From: Nonomuraea sp. NEAU-A123
GTDB lineage: Bacteria; Actinomycetota; Actinomycetes; Streptosporangiales; Streptosporangiaceae
Direction of reading: 5' to 3'
Assembly: GCF_018603905.1 (NCBI RefSeq)
Contig: NZ_JAHFZZ010000039.1
Location: forward strand, 18,353 to 82,352
Length of the DNA stretch: 64,000 nucleotides
Part shown: positions 52,234-59,690 of the stretch, piece after piece
Numbering within the stretch: position 1 is the first letter of the stretch
Layout: every line of letters starts with the position of its first letter
Translations under genes and position numbers: made by a program
The notes under the pieces: generated by a model
What the model saw: only the letters and a program-made list of their open reading frames with translations
Databases searched by the model: none
What the model was told of the DNA's origin: nothing

Positions 52234-53025
52234 CCGCTCCCACAACGTGATCCACTGGTCGGGATGGACGTGGCCCACCACCGCGTCGCGGGCGATGCCC
52301 GCCGCGGCGACGGCCGCGTCCACCCCCTCATAGCGGCGTCTGAGCGAGGCGCGCACCGAGCCGCCCACCCCACCGAACCCCAGCTCGACCAGCTCCTGGT
52401 AGCCGCGGCCCGCCCCGACCAGCGGCGTGGCCCGCCGCTCGATCCGCAGGATCGCCGAGTCAACCGACGGGACCGGCCGGAAGCTCTCCCTGCCGACCCG
52501 GTCGCCCAGCCGCCAGCGGAACCACGGCCACGACTCCACCGTCACCAGGCTCCAGCGGCCGTAGTCGCCCGAACGCTTGCGGGCGTACTCCCGTTGCGTG
52601 AGCAGTGTCGCCGACGTCAGGCCCGGCGCCCGGAGGCACCAGCCGACGATCGCCGACGTGACCGAGTAGGGGATGTTGCCGACGACCGCGAACGGCCCCC
52701 GCGGCGCCCGCGCGGTCGTGAAGTCGGCCCTGACCACGTCGATCCGGGGATCGTCGCGGGTCCGCGCCGCCAGGCGGCCGGCCAGCCGCGGGTCGATCTC
52801 GTAACCGATCACCCGGGCTCCGGCCGCCGCCAGCGCCCAGGTCAGCACGCCCTCGCCCGAGCCGGGTTCGAGCACGAGCCCGTCGGGGGCGGCCGCTTTG
52901 ACCACCAGCTCGACGGCCTGCCGGTCGACCAGGAAATTCTGCGACAGGGCACGCCTGGCCCGGTCTCTGGGCGTGCGTCCGCCGTTGGTTCTTGTGTGGT
53001 TTCCGTGCGCGAAATGCTGCGCCAC
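52222..53025 (-). CDS. erm: 23S rRNA adenine N6-methyltransferase (Erm, macrolide-lincosamide-streptogramin B resistance)
   Basis: The protein has 267 residues. The AdoMet-binding motif I is VLEPGSGEGVLT, followed by YEIDPRLA and the catalytic NIPY motif in VVGNIPYSVTSAIVGWCL. SQNFLVDRQAVELVV opens the Erm/KsgA fold, while TLLTQREYARKRSGDYGRWS favours Erm over KsgA. It methylates A2058 of 23S rRNA, protecting ribosomes from macrolides. GTG at 53025 has AAAGGG 8 bases upstream. That ribosome site can pair with AAGGGC at 53068-53073, and an MRLR leader peptide lies upstream, implying drug-inducible attenuation. Confidence 0.87.
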   Translation of the reverse strand: MAQHFAHGNHTRTNGGRTPRDRARRALSQNFLVDRQAVELVVKAAAPDGLVLEPGSGEGVLTWALAAAGARVIGYEIDPRLAGRLAARTRDDPRIDVVRADFTTARAPRGPFAVVGNIPYSVTSAIVGWCLRAPGLTSATLLTQREYARKRSGDYGRWSLVTVESWPWFRWRLGDRVGRESFRPVPSVDSAILRIERRATPLVGAGRGYQELVELGFGGVGGSVRASLRRRYEGVDAAVAAAGIARDAVVGHVHPDQWITLWERLCR

Positions 53026-53032
53026 AGCTGCT

Positions 53033-53073
53033 GCCCTTTCGGGTCCTCGAGATGAATGGAGCTCTCGAAGGGC
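53033..53073 (-). promoter_or_regulatory. Hairpin able to mask the erm ribosome-binding site
   Basis: GCCCTT (53033-53038, complement of the erm ribosome site) pairs with AAGGGC (68-73), and TCGAGA (47-52) with TCTCGA (63-68), giving an interrupted stem. It would hide the erm ribosome site unless refolded by a stalled ribosome upstream. Confidence 0.5.
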
Positions 53074-53124
53074 CCTGGGCGCGCTCGCGGCCGCCTAAGT
53101 CCTAAATCGTCCTGAGTGCGTCCG

Positions 53125-53178
53125 CTAGCGGGCCAGAGCCCGGCCGCTGCGCAGACGCATGAAGTAGAGGCAATGCAT
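53125..53178 (-). CDS. Erm leader peptide with MRLR stalling motif
   Basis: A 17-codon ORF encodes MHCLYFMRLRSGRALAR. MRLR is the macrolide-dependent ribosome arrest motif known from the ErmDL leader (a +X+ motif). The Arg-Leu-Arg codons lie in the 5' arm of a stem with the region after the stop. The ATG is 7 bases downstream of the -10 box, so the transcript is probably leaderless. The ORF ends about 100 bases before erm. In the presence of a macrolide the ribosome would stall here and unmask erm. Confidence 0.72.
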   Translation of the reverse strand: MHCLYFMRLRSGRALAR

Positions 53179-53185
53179 GCGCACG

Positions 53186-53227
53186 ATGCTAGGGAGGCCG
53201 TTGGTGGCCCGGCAACCGGATAAAAAA
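53186..53227 (-). promoter_or_regulatory. erm promoter with WhiB7-like AT-rich element
   Basis: On the minus strand TTGCCG (53210-53215) and TAGCAT (53186-53191) are separated by 18 bp. A run reading TTTTTTAT (53220-53227) lies 4 bases upstream of the -35, the position at which WhiB7-controlled promoters carry their AT hook-binding tract. It contrasts sharply with the GC-rich surroundings. Confidence 0.55.
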
Positions 53228-53267
53228 CCTGATGCGCGGCCCGCCCCCGATTGGTCACTCTGAAGAC

Positions 53268-53483
53268 GTGCAGGCGACGGTCACCGTGACTCCGATGCAG
53301 CTCCCCGAGCTGCTGCTGCACGTCGCCGTCGTCCGGTCCCACCTGCGGGCCTCCTCCGACGACTGGCTCAAGTGGGCCGCCGCCAACGGCATCCACCCTG
53401 CGAACGGCGCGCCCGCGCTGCCCACCTGGTTCCTCGTCGAGGTCGGCAGGGACGTGCCCAGGCTGATGGCGGCCCGGTCATGA
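53268..53483 (+). CDS. 71-residue protein, probable internally deleted MoxR ATPase remnant
   Basis: MTPMQ-like TPMQLPELLLHVAVVR resembles the N-terminus of MoxR-type ATPases that accompany DUF2201 proteins. It is joined directly to SHLRASSDDWLKWAAANGIH, which resembles a segment near the end of their AAA+ core, then to LPTWFLVEVGRDVPRLM, which resembles a C-terminal piece. Walker A, Walker B and sensor regions are missing. The stop overlaps the next ATG (ATGA). GTG at 53268 is a guess; ATG at 53232 is possible. The family resemblance is from memory. Confidence 0.5.
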   Translation: MQATVTVTPMQLPELLLHVAVVRSHLRASSDDWLKWAAANGIHPANGAPALPTWFLVEVGRDVPRLMAARS

Positions 53484-55258
53484 GCCCCCGTACCAAGGTC
53501 AAAGCCGACCCGTGGCGCGCCGAGGTGCGCAAGGGCTGGCAGCTCGTCGACCGGCACCCGCTGTTCTCCGTCTACCACTGCTGGCTCTACCCCGCGGAGG
53601 AGGGAGAGCTGTCGGCCGACACGTGGGCGGTGGTGACGGAGGACGGGGACATCCGCCACCACCCCCGCCGCCGCGCCGAGGCGGCCGAGTGGGCGTGGGT
53701 CTTCGCGCACCTGCTGCTCCACCTGGGCTTCGGCCACGCCGACCCGCGCACCTGCGCGCCGAAGCACCTCGAAGGCGACCGTCCCGAGCCCGCCTACCGG
53801 GCCGCGTGCTGCCTGGCCGTCGACCGGTTCCTGCGCACGCTCAAGATCGGCCGCTGCCCCGCGCCGCTGCCCGCCGAACTGCCCGAGCAGGACGAGGTCA
53901 CGCTGTCGGAGCGCTGGCGCAGGCTCGGCATCCCCGAGGCGTACAAACCGCTCGGCGAGGAGGACTTCCGCGTCTGCTCGGCAGAGATGGCCAAGCACTA
54001 CGACTTCCCGGCCATGTTCGCGGTCGGCGTCGCCGAGGCGGCCACCGCCGCGCTCGACCGGGCGGGCACGCCGCGCACCACGGCCGACAGGCACGTCGAC
54101 GGGCCGTGGGACCTGGCGCTGCGCTGGTTCGTCTCCTCCTACCCGCTGCTGGGCGCGCTCGCCGCCGGCATGAAGATCGTCGCGGAGGTGGAGCCGGCCA
54201 GGAGCTGGGGGATCTCCATCGCCGCGGTCAGCGCCGAAGCCGGCGAGATCTACGTCAACCCGCTCGCCCGGCAGTCCGAGGAGGAGTGGCGGTTCGTGCT
54301 GGCCCACGAGATGCTGCACGCCGCGCTCCGCCACGGCGAGCGGGTCGGCGCGCGCGAGCCGTACATCTGGAACGTCGCCTGCGATTACGTGATCAACGGC
54401 TGGCTCGTCGAGATGGGCGTCGGCGAGATGCCGGAAGGGCTGCTGTTCGACCAGACGCTGTCCGGCATGTCGGCCGAGGCGGTCCACGACACGATCGTCA
54501 CCGACCTGCGGCGGATGCGGAAGCTCGCCACGCTGCGCGGGCGCGGCCTCGGCGACGTCCTCGACCGGCCGCCGCGTCCCGCCCGCGGCTGCGTCGACCT
54601 GGACGAGTACTACCGCAACGCGCTCTGCACGGGCCTGGCCTACCACCAGGGCAACGGCCGCGGCTTCGTGCCCGCCGGGCTGGAGCAGGAGATCCGGGCG
54701 CTTGACCAGCCGCCGCTGCCGTGGGACGCGCAGCTGGCCCGCTGGTTCGACGAGCACTTCCAGCCGGAGGAGAAGCGGCGCTCCTACGCCCGCGCCTCCC
54801 GCCGCCAGGCCGCCACCCCGGACATCCCGCGCCCCGGCTGGCTGCGGCCGGAGGAGGTGGTCAGGAGGGCCACGTTCGGCGTCGTCCTCGACACCTCGGG
54901 CTCGATGGACGTCAAGCTGCTCGGCAAGGCGCTCGGCGCGATCGCCTCCTACGCCACGGTCCGCGACGTGCCGCGGGCGCGCGTGGTGTTCTGCGACGCG
55001 ATCGCGTACGACGCCGGCTACCTGCCGGTCGAGGACATCGCGAACCGGGTCAGGGTACGCGGCCGGGGCGGCACGATCCTGCAGCCGGGAGTCAGCCTGC
55101 TGGAGCGGGCCGACGACTTCCCGGCCGACGGGCCGATCCTGCTCATCACCGACGGCCAGTGCGACGTGATCCGCATCCGCCGCGAGCACGCCTTCCTCGT
55201 GCCGCAGGGCGCTTCGCTGCCGTTCCGGCCGCGCGGGCCGATCTTCTTCATGAAATGA
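53480..55258 (+). CDS. Metallopeptidase-like and vWA domain protein (DUF2201 family)
   Basis: The protein has 592 residues. A first helix FAHLLLHLGFGHADP looks like a zinc-binding motif that lacks Glu, and a canonical HExxH appears as LAHEMLHAALRHGE. The C-terminal von Willebrand A-like domain (about 470-590) has the MIDAS motif DTSGSMD and later TDGQCD. Such proteins normally pair with a MoxR ATPase; here only a 71-residue remnant-like ORF precedes it with a four-base overlap. Function is unknown, perhaps metal-dependent proteolysis or complex assembly. Confidence 0.82.
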   Translation: MSPRTKVKADPWRAEVRKGWQLVDRHPLFSVYHCWLYPAEEGELSADTWAVVTEDGDIRHHPRRRAEAAEWAWVFAHLLLHLGFGHADPRTCAPKHLEGDRPEPAYRAACCLAVDRFLRTLKIGRCPAPLPAELPEQDEVTLSERWRRLGIPEAYKPLGEEDFRVCSAEMAKHYDFPAMFAVGVAEAATAALDRAGTPRTTADRHVDGPWDLALRWFVSSYPLLGALAAGMKIVAEVEPARSWGISIAAVSAEAGEIYVNPLARQSEEEWRFVLAHEMLHAALRHGERVGAREPYIWNVACDYVINGWLVEMGVGEMPEGLLFDQTLSGMSAEAVHDTIVTDLRRMRKLATLRGRGLGDVLDRPPRPARGCVDLDEYYRNALCTGLAYHQGNGRGFVPAGLEQEIRALDQPPLPWDAQLARWFDEHFQPEEKRRSYARASRRQAATPDIPRPGWLRPEEVVRRATFGVVLDTSGSMDVKLLGKALGAIASYATVRDVPRARVVFCDAIAYDAGYLPVEDIANRVRVRGRGGTILQPGVSLLERADDFPADGPILLITDGQCDVIRIRREHAFLVPQGASLPFRPRGPIFFMK

Positions 55259-55280
55259 CTTTGAGCTGGCTTTGAAGTGG
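55259..55280 (+). promoter_or_regulatory. 11-bp direct repeats upstream of the response regulator
   Basis: CTTTGAGCTGG and CTTTGAAGTGG follow each other exactly, 20 to 41 bases before the ATG at 55300. An 11-bp period is the signature of OmpR/PhoB-type binding, suggesting autoregulation. Confidence 0.6.
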
Positions 55281-55283
55281 CTG

Positions 55284-55299
55284 GGGTAAACCTTTACCC
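55284..55299 (+). promoter_or_regulatory. Perfect inverted repeat abutting the response regulator ATG
   Basis: GGGTAAA and TTTACCC flank CC and end at the base before the start codon. There is no ribosome-binding site, so the message may be leaderless or the stem may control translation. Confidence 0.5.
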
Positions 55300-55980
55300 A
55301 TGGACCGACCGGCCAGGGTGCTCGTCGTGGACGACGAGCCGAACATCCGTGCCCTGCTCTCGCAGACGTTGCGACTGGTCTCGTTCGAGGTCAGGACCGC
55401 CGGGTCCGGCGCCGAGGCGGTACGGGCCGCCAGGGAGTTCGAGCCCGACATCGTGGTGCTCGACGTGATGATGGAGGACATCGACGGGTTCGAGGTGGCC
55501 AGGCGGCTCGGCGCGAGCGTCCCGGTGCTGTTCCTGACCGCGCGCGACACGGTCGAGGACCGCGTCCAGGGGCTCACGCTGGGCGCCGACGACTACGTGG
55601 CCAAGCCGTTCAGCCTGGAGGAGGTGGTGCTGCGCATCCGGGCCATCCTGCGGCGCAGCCGTACCGAGACCGCGCGCGAGGACGTGCTGCGCTACGCCGA
55701 CGTGGAGCTCGACGTGGCCGCGCACGAGGTACGCCGCGGCGGCGTGCTCGTCGAGCTGTCGCCCACCGAGTTCAACCTGCTCGCCTACCTGCTGACGAAC
55801 GCCGGCCGGGTGGTGAGCAAGGCGCAGATCCTCGACAGCGTGTGGCGCTACGACTTCGACGGCGACTCCAGCATCGTCGAGTCGTACGTCTACTACCTGC
55901 GCAAGAAGATCGACAAGTGGGAGCCGCAGCTCATCCACACCGTGCGTGGCGTCGGCTACACGCTCAGGACCCCGCGGTGA
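55300..55980 (+). CDS. Response regulator, OmpR/PhoB family
   Basis: The protein has 226 residues. The receiver domain (1-120) has VVDDEPNIRALL, the phosphoacceptor Asp near residue 55 in VVLDVMM, Thr in FLTARD and Lys in VAKPF. The C-terminal winged helix contains ELSPTEFNLLAYLLTNAGRV and SYVYYLRKKID. Its stop overlaps the kinase GTG (GTGA). The repeats at 55259-55280 suggest self-regulation, and the downstream efflux genes are probable targets. Confidence 0.92.
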   Translation: MDRPARVLVVDDEPNIRALLSQTLRLVSFEVRTAGSGAEAVRAAREFEPDIVVLDVMMEDIDGFEVARRLGASVPVLFLTARDTVEDRVQGLTLGADDYVAKPFSLEEVVLRIRAILRRSRTETAREDVLRYADVELDVAAHEVRRGGVLVELSPTEFNLLAYLLTNAGRVVSKAQILDSVWRYDFDGDSSIVESYVYYLRKKIDKWEPQLIHTVRGVGYTLRTPR

Positions 55981-57362
55981 GGCCGAGCAGGTGGACGCTG
56001 CGCGCCCGGCTCGTCATGGCGATACTCGGGCTCACCACGGTCGCGCTCGTCCTGGCCAACGTGGTCGGCATCGCGCTGCTCAGCGACAACCTGCTGCGCC
56101 GCGTGGACGACCAGCTCAACGGCATGAGCACCGTCGCGGCGAAGATCCCGGCGACCGCCGACCTGCTCGGCGGCGGCCAAGCCATGTCCATGGGGCAACT
56201 GCTGACCAAGCGGGTCGCCTCCGTGGCCCGGATCTACATCTACTCCGCCGACGGCAAGCTGCTGACCGAGCTGCCGGTCAACTCCGAGACCGGCCCCGAG
56301 CTCCTCGACATCCACACCGGCGACGCCTACACCGTGCCCGGCACCACGGGCCCGTCCTGGCGAATGAAGGCGGTCACCGCCGGCACCCACACGGTGGTGT
56401 TCGCCCAGTCGCTCGCCGAGATCGAGGCGACCCGCGCCTCGCTCAGCGCCATCGCCTTCGCCGTCAGCGCGCTCGTGCTGCTCCTGCTCGGCCTGGCCGC
56501 CGACGCCGTCGTACGGCTCGGCCTGCGCCCGCTGACCAGGATGGAGCGTACGGCCGGCCAGATCGCCATGGGCGACTTCGCCAGCCGGGTCCCCGCCCCC
56601 GACCCGCACACCGAGCCCGGCCGCCTGGGCACGGCCATGAACGTCATGCTCGACCGCGTCGAGTACGAGATCGCCGCCAGAACCGACTCCGAGTCCCGCA
56701 TGCGACGCTTCCTGGCCGACGCCTCGCACGAGCTGCGTACCCCGCTCACCTCGGTCCGCGGCTTCGCCGAGCTCTACCGCCGGGGCGGCGGCGACGAGCC
56801 GGAGCTGATGCGCCGGATCGAGGAGGAGGCCGACCGGATGGGCGTGCTCGTCAACGACCTGCTCACCCTGGCCCAGCTCGACCAGGAACGCCCCATGGAC
56901 CACCACCCCGTCGACCTGCTGGAAGTGGCGGCCGACACCATCCGCGACGCCCGCGTCCGGGTGCCCGGCAGGCAGGTCAAGCTGAGCGGCCTCGGCGGGA
57001 CGCTGGCCCCCGTCTCGGTCATGGGCGACGAGGCCAGACTGCGCCAGGTCGCCGCCAACCTGGTCGGCAACGCGCTCGTGCACACCCCGCAGGACGCGTC
57101 GGTCACCGTCAGCGTGGGCACGTCGCGCGGCATGGCGGTCTTCGAGGTGGCCGACACCGGGCCCGGCGTGCCGCGGCAGCACGTCCCGCACGTCTTCGAC
57201 CGGTTGTACCGCGTCGGCCAGGGCAGATCCAGGACCGACGGCGGCGCGGGGCTGGGCCTGGCCATCGTGGCCGCCATCGTACGGGCCCACGGCGGCAAGA
57301 TCGAACTCGACTCGGCGCCGGGGCAGGGCGCCACCTTCCGGGTGCTCCTACCGGGCTCCTAG
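55977..57362 (+). CDS. Sensor histidine kinase
   Basis: The protein has 461 residues. Two transmembrane helices (about 14-35 and 155-178) flank an extracytoplasmic sensor of about 120 residues. HAMP follows, then the H-box FLADASHELRTPLTS with His near 251. N, G1 and G2 boxes are NLVGNALVHTP, DTGPGVP and GAGLGLAI. It phosphorylates the overlapping response regulator. GTG at 55977 is set by the GTGA overlap. The signal is unknown, but envelope or drug stress is plausible because an efflux operon follows 44 bases downstream. Confidence 0.9.
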   Translation: MRPSRWTLRARLVMAILGLTTVALVLANVVGIALLSDNLLRRVDDQLNGMSTVAAKIPATADLLGGGQAMSMGQLLTKRVASVARIYIYSADGKLLTELPVNSETGPELLDIHTGDAYTVPGTTGPSWRMKAVTAGTHTVVFAQSLAEIEATRASLSAIAFAVSALVLLLLGLAADAVVRLGLRPLTRMERTAGQIAMGDFASRVPAPDPHTEPGRLGTAMNVMLDRVEYEIAARTDSESRMRRFLADASHELRTPLTSVRGFAELYRRGGGDEPELMRRIEEEADRMGVLVNDLLTLAQLDQERPMDHHPVDLLEVAADTIRDARVRVPGRQVKLSGLGGTLAPVSVMGDEARLRQVAANLVGNALVHTPQDASVTVSVGTSRGMAVFEVADTGPGVPRQHVPHVFDRLYRVGQGRSRTDGGAGLGLAIVAAIVRAHGGKIELDSAPGQGATFRVLLPGS

Positions 57363-57406
57363 GCGGCTCCCAGGCTCCTCTGATCGGCGCTCGGCACATT
57401 CGGAGC

Positions 57407-57937
57407 ATGAAGAAAATCCTCCTCGCGACCGCCACCGCGGCGCTGGCTCTGGCCGCCACCGCGTGCGGCGCGCAACCGAGCTCGACGGGAGTCGCCTCCG
57501 TCAAGGCCGCCTCGGCCGCGCCGACGGCCGCCGCCTCGCCCACGGCCACCGTCGATCCACAGGAACAGGCCAGGAAGTTCGCCGCGTGCATGCGCGAACA
57601 CGGCGTCGACATGCCCGACCCCGACCCCGACGGCGGTGGCGGCCTCCAGGCGATGTCCGCCATCAAGGGCGACAAGGGCGCGATCACGAAGGCGCTGGAG
57701 TCCTGCCGGTCCGTCGCGCCCGTCAGGGACCGCAAGGCGCTCAAGCCGGAAGAGGCGGAGCAACTGCGCCAGTTCGCCGCATGCATGCGCAAGAACGGCG
57801 TCGACATGCCCGACCCCGACGCCAGTGGCGCCATCGCCAAGGGCACGGCCCGCAACTTCAAGCCGGACGACCCGGCGTTCAAGAAGGCGTACGAGGCGTG
57901 CCGGGCCACCTTCCCGAAGCTGGGCCAGACGAAATGA
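57407..57937 (+). CDS. Lipoprotein with duplicated FAACMR-GVDMPDPD motif
   Basis: The protein has 176 residues. The signal ends in LAATAC, making a lipid-anchored protein at Cys 21 or so. A Thr/Ala-rich linker is followed by two copies of the motif KFAACMREHGVDMPDPD and QFAACMRKNGVDMPDPD, each with one Cys, and further Cys residues in LESCRS and YEACRA that could form disulfides. This family is frequent next to MacAB-type efflux genes in actinomycetes; its function is not established. ATGA overlap couples it to the adaptor gene. Confidence 0.75.
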   Translation: MKKILLATATAALALAATACGAQPSSTGVASVKAASAAPTAAASPTATVDPQEQARKFAACMREHGVDMPDPDPDGGGGLQAMSAIKGDKGAITKALESCRSVAPVRDRKALKPEEAEQLRQFAACMRKNGVDMPDPDASGAIAKGTARNFKPDDPAFKKAYEACRATFPKLGQTK

Positions 57938-59031
57938 CCCAGGTGAAGGAGGCGAAGGCCGATCCCGAGATCCTGGCCGTCCGGCCGCGCCGCCGCCGGC
58001 CGCTGCGCGCGGCCGCCTGGACCGGCGGCGCCGCCCTGCTCGCCGCCGCCGTCGCGGCCGCCGCCATCGGCTTCGGCGGCAACGGCTCGGGCACGGCCGT
58101 CGCCGGCCGCACGCCCCCGGCGACCGCCAAGGTGACCCGTACGACGCTCACCGAGACCAAGACCGTGGACGGCACGCTCGGCTACGGCGACACCCGCACC
58201 GTCACCGCCAAGTCCCAGGGGACGATCACCTGGCTCCCCGCGGAAGGCTCCACCATCACCAGAGGCAAGGCCGTCTACAGCATCGACGCCGACCGCCGCC
58301 CCCTGCTCTACGGCGGCATGCCCCTCTACCGCGTCCTCAAGGACGGCGTCGAGGGCAAGGACGTCGAGTTACTGGAGCGGAACCTGGCCAAGCTCGGCTA
58401 CACCGGCTTCGACGTCGACAAGGACTTCACCTGGGCCACCCGCGAGGCCGTCGAGGACTGGCAGGAGGACCTCGGCCTGGACGTCACCGGCGAGGTCCAG
58501 CCCGCCGACGTGGTCGTGGAGAGCGGGCCGCTGCGCGTCGCCGACCTCAAGACCACACTCGGCGCCGGCGGCACGGGACCCGTGCTCACCGCGACGGGCA
58601 CCACCCGCCAGGTGCTGGTCGACCTCGACGTGGCCGACGCGCACCTGGTCAAGAAGGGTCTCAAGGCCACGGTCGAGCTGCCCGACGGCTCCACCGTGAA
58701 GGGCAAGGTCACCAGCGTGGGCAAGGTCGCCACCGAGACGGGCACCGGCGCCGACGCCACCACCACGGTCGAGGTCAAGGTGTCGGTGAGCGGTCTGAAG
58801 AAGCCGTTCGACTCCGCCCCGGTCGACGTCACGATCGTGTCGGCCCAGCGCGAGGACGTGCTGGCCGTACCCGTCGGAGCGCTGCTGGCCCTCGCGGAGG
58901 GCGGCTACGGCGTGCAGGTCGTCGAAGGCGGGACCACCCAGTACGCGGCCGTCGAGGTCGGCATGTTCGCCGACGGCAAGGTGGAGGTCAACGGCGTCCA
59001 GGAGGGCGCGACCGTGGCGGTGCCCAAGTGA
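57934..59031 (+). CDS. Efflux adaptor (HlyD/MacA-like) with peptidoglycan-binding domain
   Basis: The protein has 365 residues. One N-terminal membrane helix (about 24-47) anchors it. A lipoyl/barrel-sandwich half (TVDGTLGYGDTRTVTAKSQG) is interrupted by a peptidoglycan-binding repeat: VELLERNLAKLGYTGFDVDK and ATREAVEDWQEDLGL. The second half has the beta-barrel and a membrane-proximal domain. It probably links the MacB-type permease to the cell wall, an actinomycete version without an outer membrane. The GTG of the ATPase overlaps its stop. Confidence 0.8.
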   Translation: MTQVKEAKADPEILAVRPRRRRPLRAAAWTGGAALLAAAVAAAAIGFGGNGSGTAVAGRTPPATAKVTRTTLTETKTVDGTLGYGDTRTVTAKSQGTITWLPAEGSTITRGKAVYSIDADRRPLLYGGMPLYRVLKDGVEGKDVELLERNLAKLGYTGFDVDKDFTWATREAVEDWQEDLGLDVTGEVQPADVVVESGPLRVADLKTTLGAGGTGPVLTATGTTRQVLVDLDVADAHLVKKGLKATVELPDGSTVKGKVTSVGKVATETGTGADATTTVEVKVSVSGLKKPFDSAPVDVTIVSAQREDVLAVPVGALLALAEGGYGVQVVEGGTTQYAAVEVGMFADGKVEVNGVQEGATVAVPK

Positions 59032-59690
59032 TCGTCCGGCTGCGCGACGTGAGCAAGGAATACGGCGAGGTGGCCGCGCTGCGCGGCGTCTCCATGGGCA
59101 TCGAGTACGGCGAGCTCGTCGGCATCGTCGGCCCGTCCGGTTCTGGGAAGTCGACCATGCTCAACATGATCGGCACCCTGGACCGCCCGTCGAGCGGCAC
59201 CGTGAGCATCGCCGGCCACGACGTGCTCGCGCTCACCGACAAGCAGCTCTCCGCGCTGCGGGCGAACGTCATCGGCTTCGTGTTCCAGCAATTCCACCTC
59301 GCCGCGGGCGTGCCCGCGCTGGACAACGTCGCCGACGGCCTGCTGTACGCGGGCCCCTCGCTGCGCGAGCGCCGCCTGCGCGCTTACGAGGCGCTCGACC
59401 GGGTCGGGCTCGGGCACCGGCTCGGCCACCGCCCGCACGAGCTGTCCGGCGGCGAGCGGCAGCGGGTCGCGATCGCCCGTGCCGTGGTCGGCGGACCGCG
59501 ACTGCTGCTGGCCGACGAGCCGACGGGCAACCTCGACTCCCGCTCCGGCGCGGGCGTGATGGACCTGCTGCGCGAGCTGCACGCGGGCGGCACCACCGTG
59601 GTCGTCATCACCCACGACCGCGACATCGCCGCCTCGCTCCCGAGGCAGGTCGAGATGCTCGACGGGCTCGTGCAGGGGGTTGAAGCATGA
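59028..59690 (+). CDS. MacB/LolD-type ABC transporter ATP-binding protein
   Basis: The protein has 220 residues. Walker A GPSGSGKST, Q-loop FVFQQFHL, signature LSGGERQRVAIARAV, Walker B LLLADEPTGNLD and switch ITHDRD are all present. The LRANVIGFVFQ and TGNLDS features place it with MacB/LolD/FtsE-type ATPases. GTG at 59028 overlaps the adaptor stop, and the stop overlaps the permease ATG. Confidence 0.9.
   Translation: MIVRLRDVSKEYGEVAALRGVSMGIEYGELVGIVGPSGSGKSTMLNMIGTLDRPSSGTVSIAGHDVLALTDKQLSALRANVIGFVFQQFHLAAGVPALDNVADGLLYAGPSLRERRLRAYEALDRVGLGHRLGHRPHELSGGERQRVAIARAVVGGPRLLLADEPTGNLDSRSGAGVMDLLRELHAGGTTVVVITHDRDIAASLPRQVEMLDGLVQGVEA

Noticed and set aside
52222..53025. Assignment as KsgA (16S dimethyltransferase)
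   Set aside because: The TQREYARKRSGDYGRW segment, leader peptide and promoter context fit Erm, and KsgA normally has NLPY in its catalytic motif.
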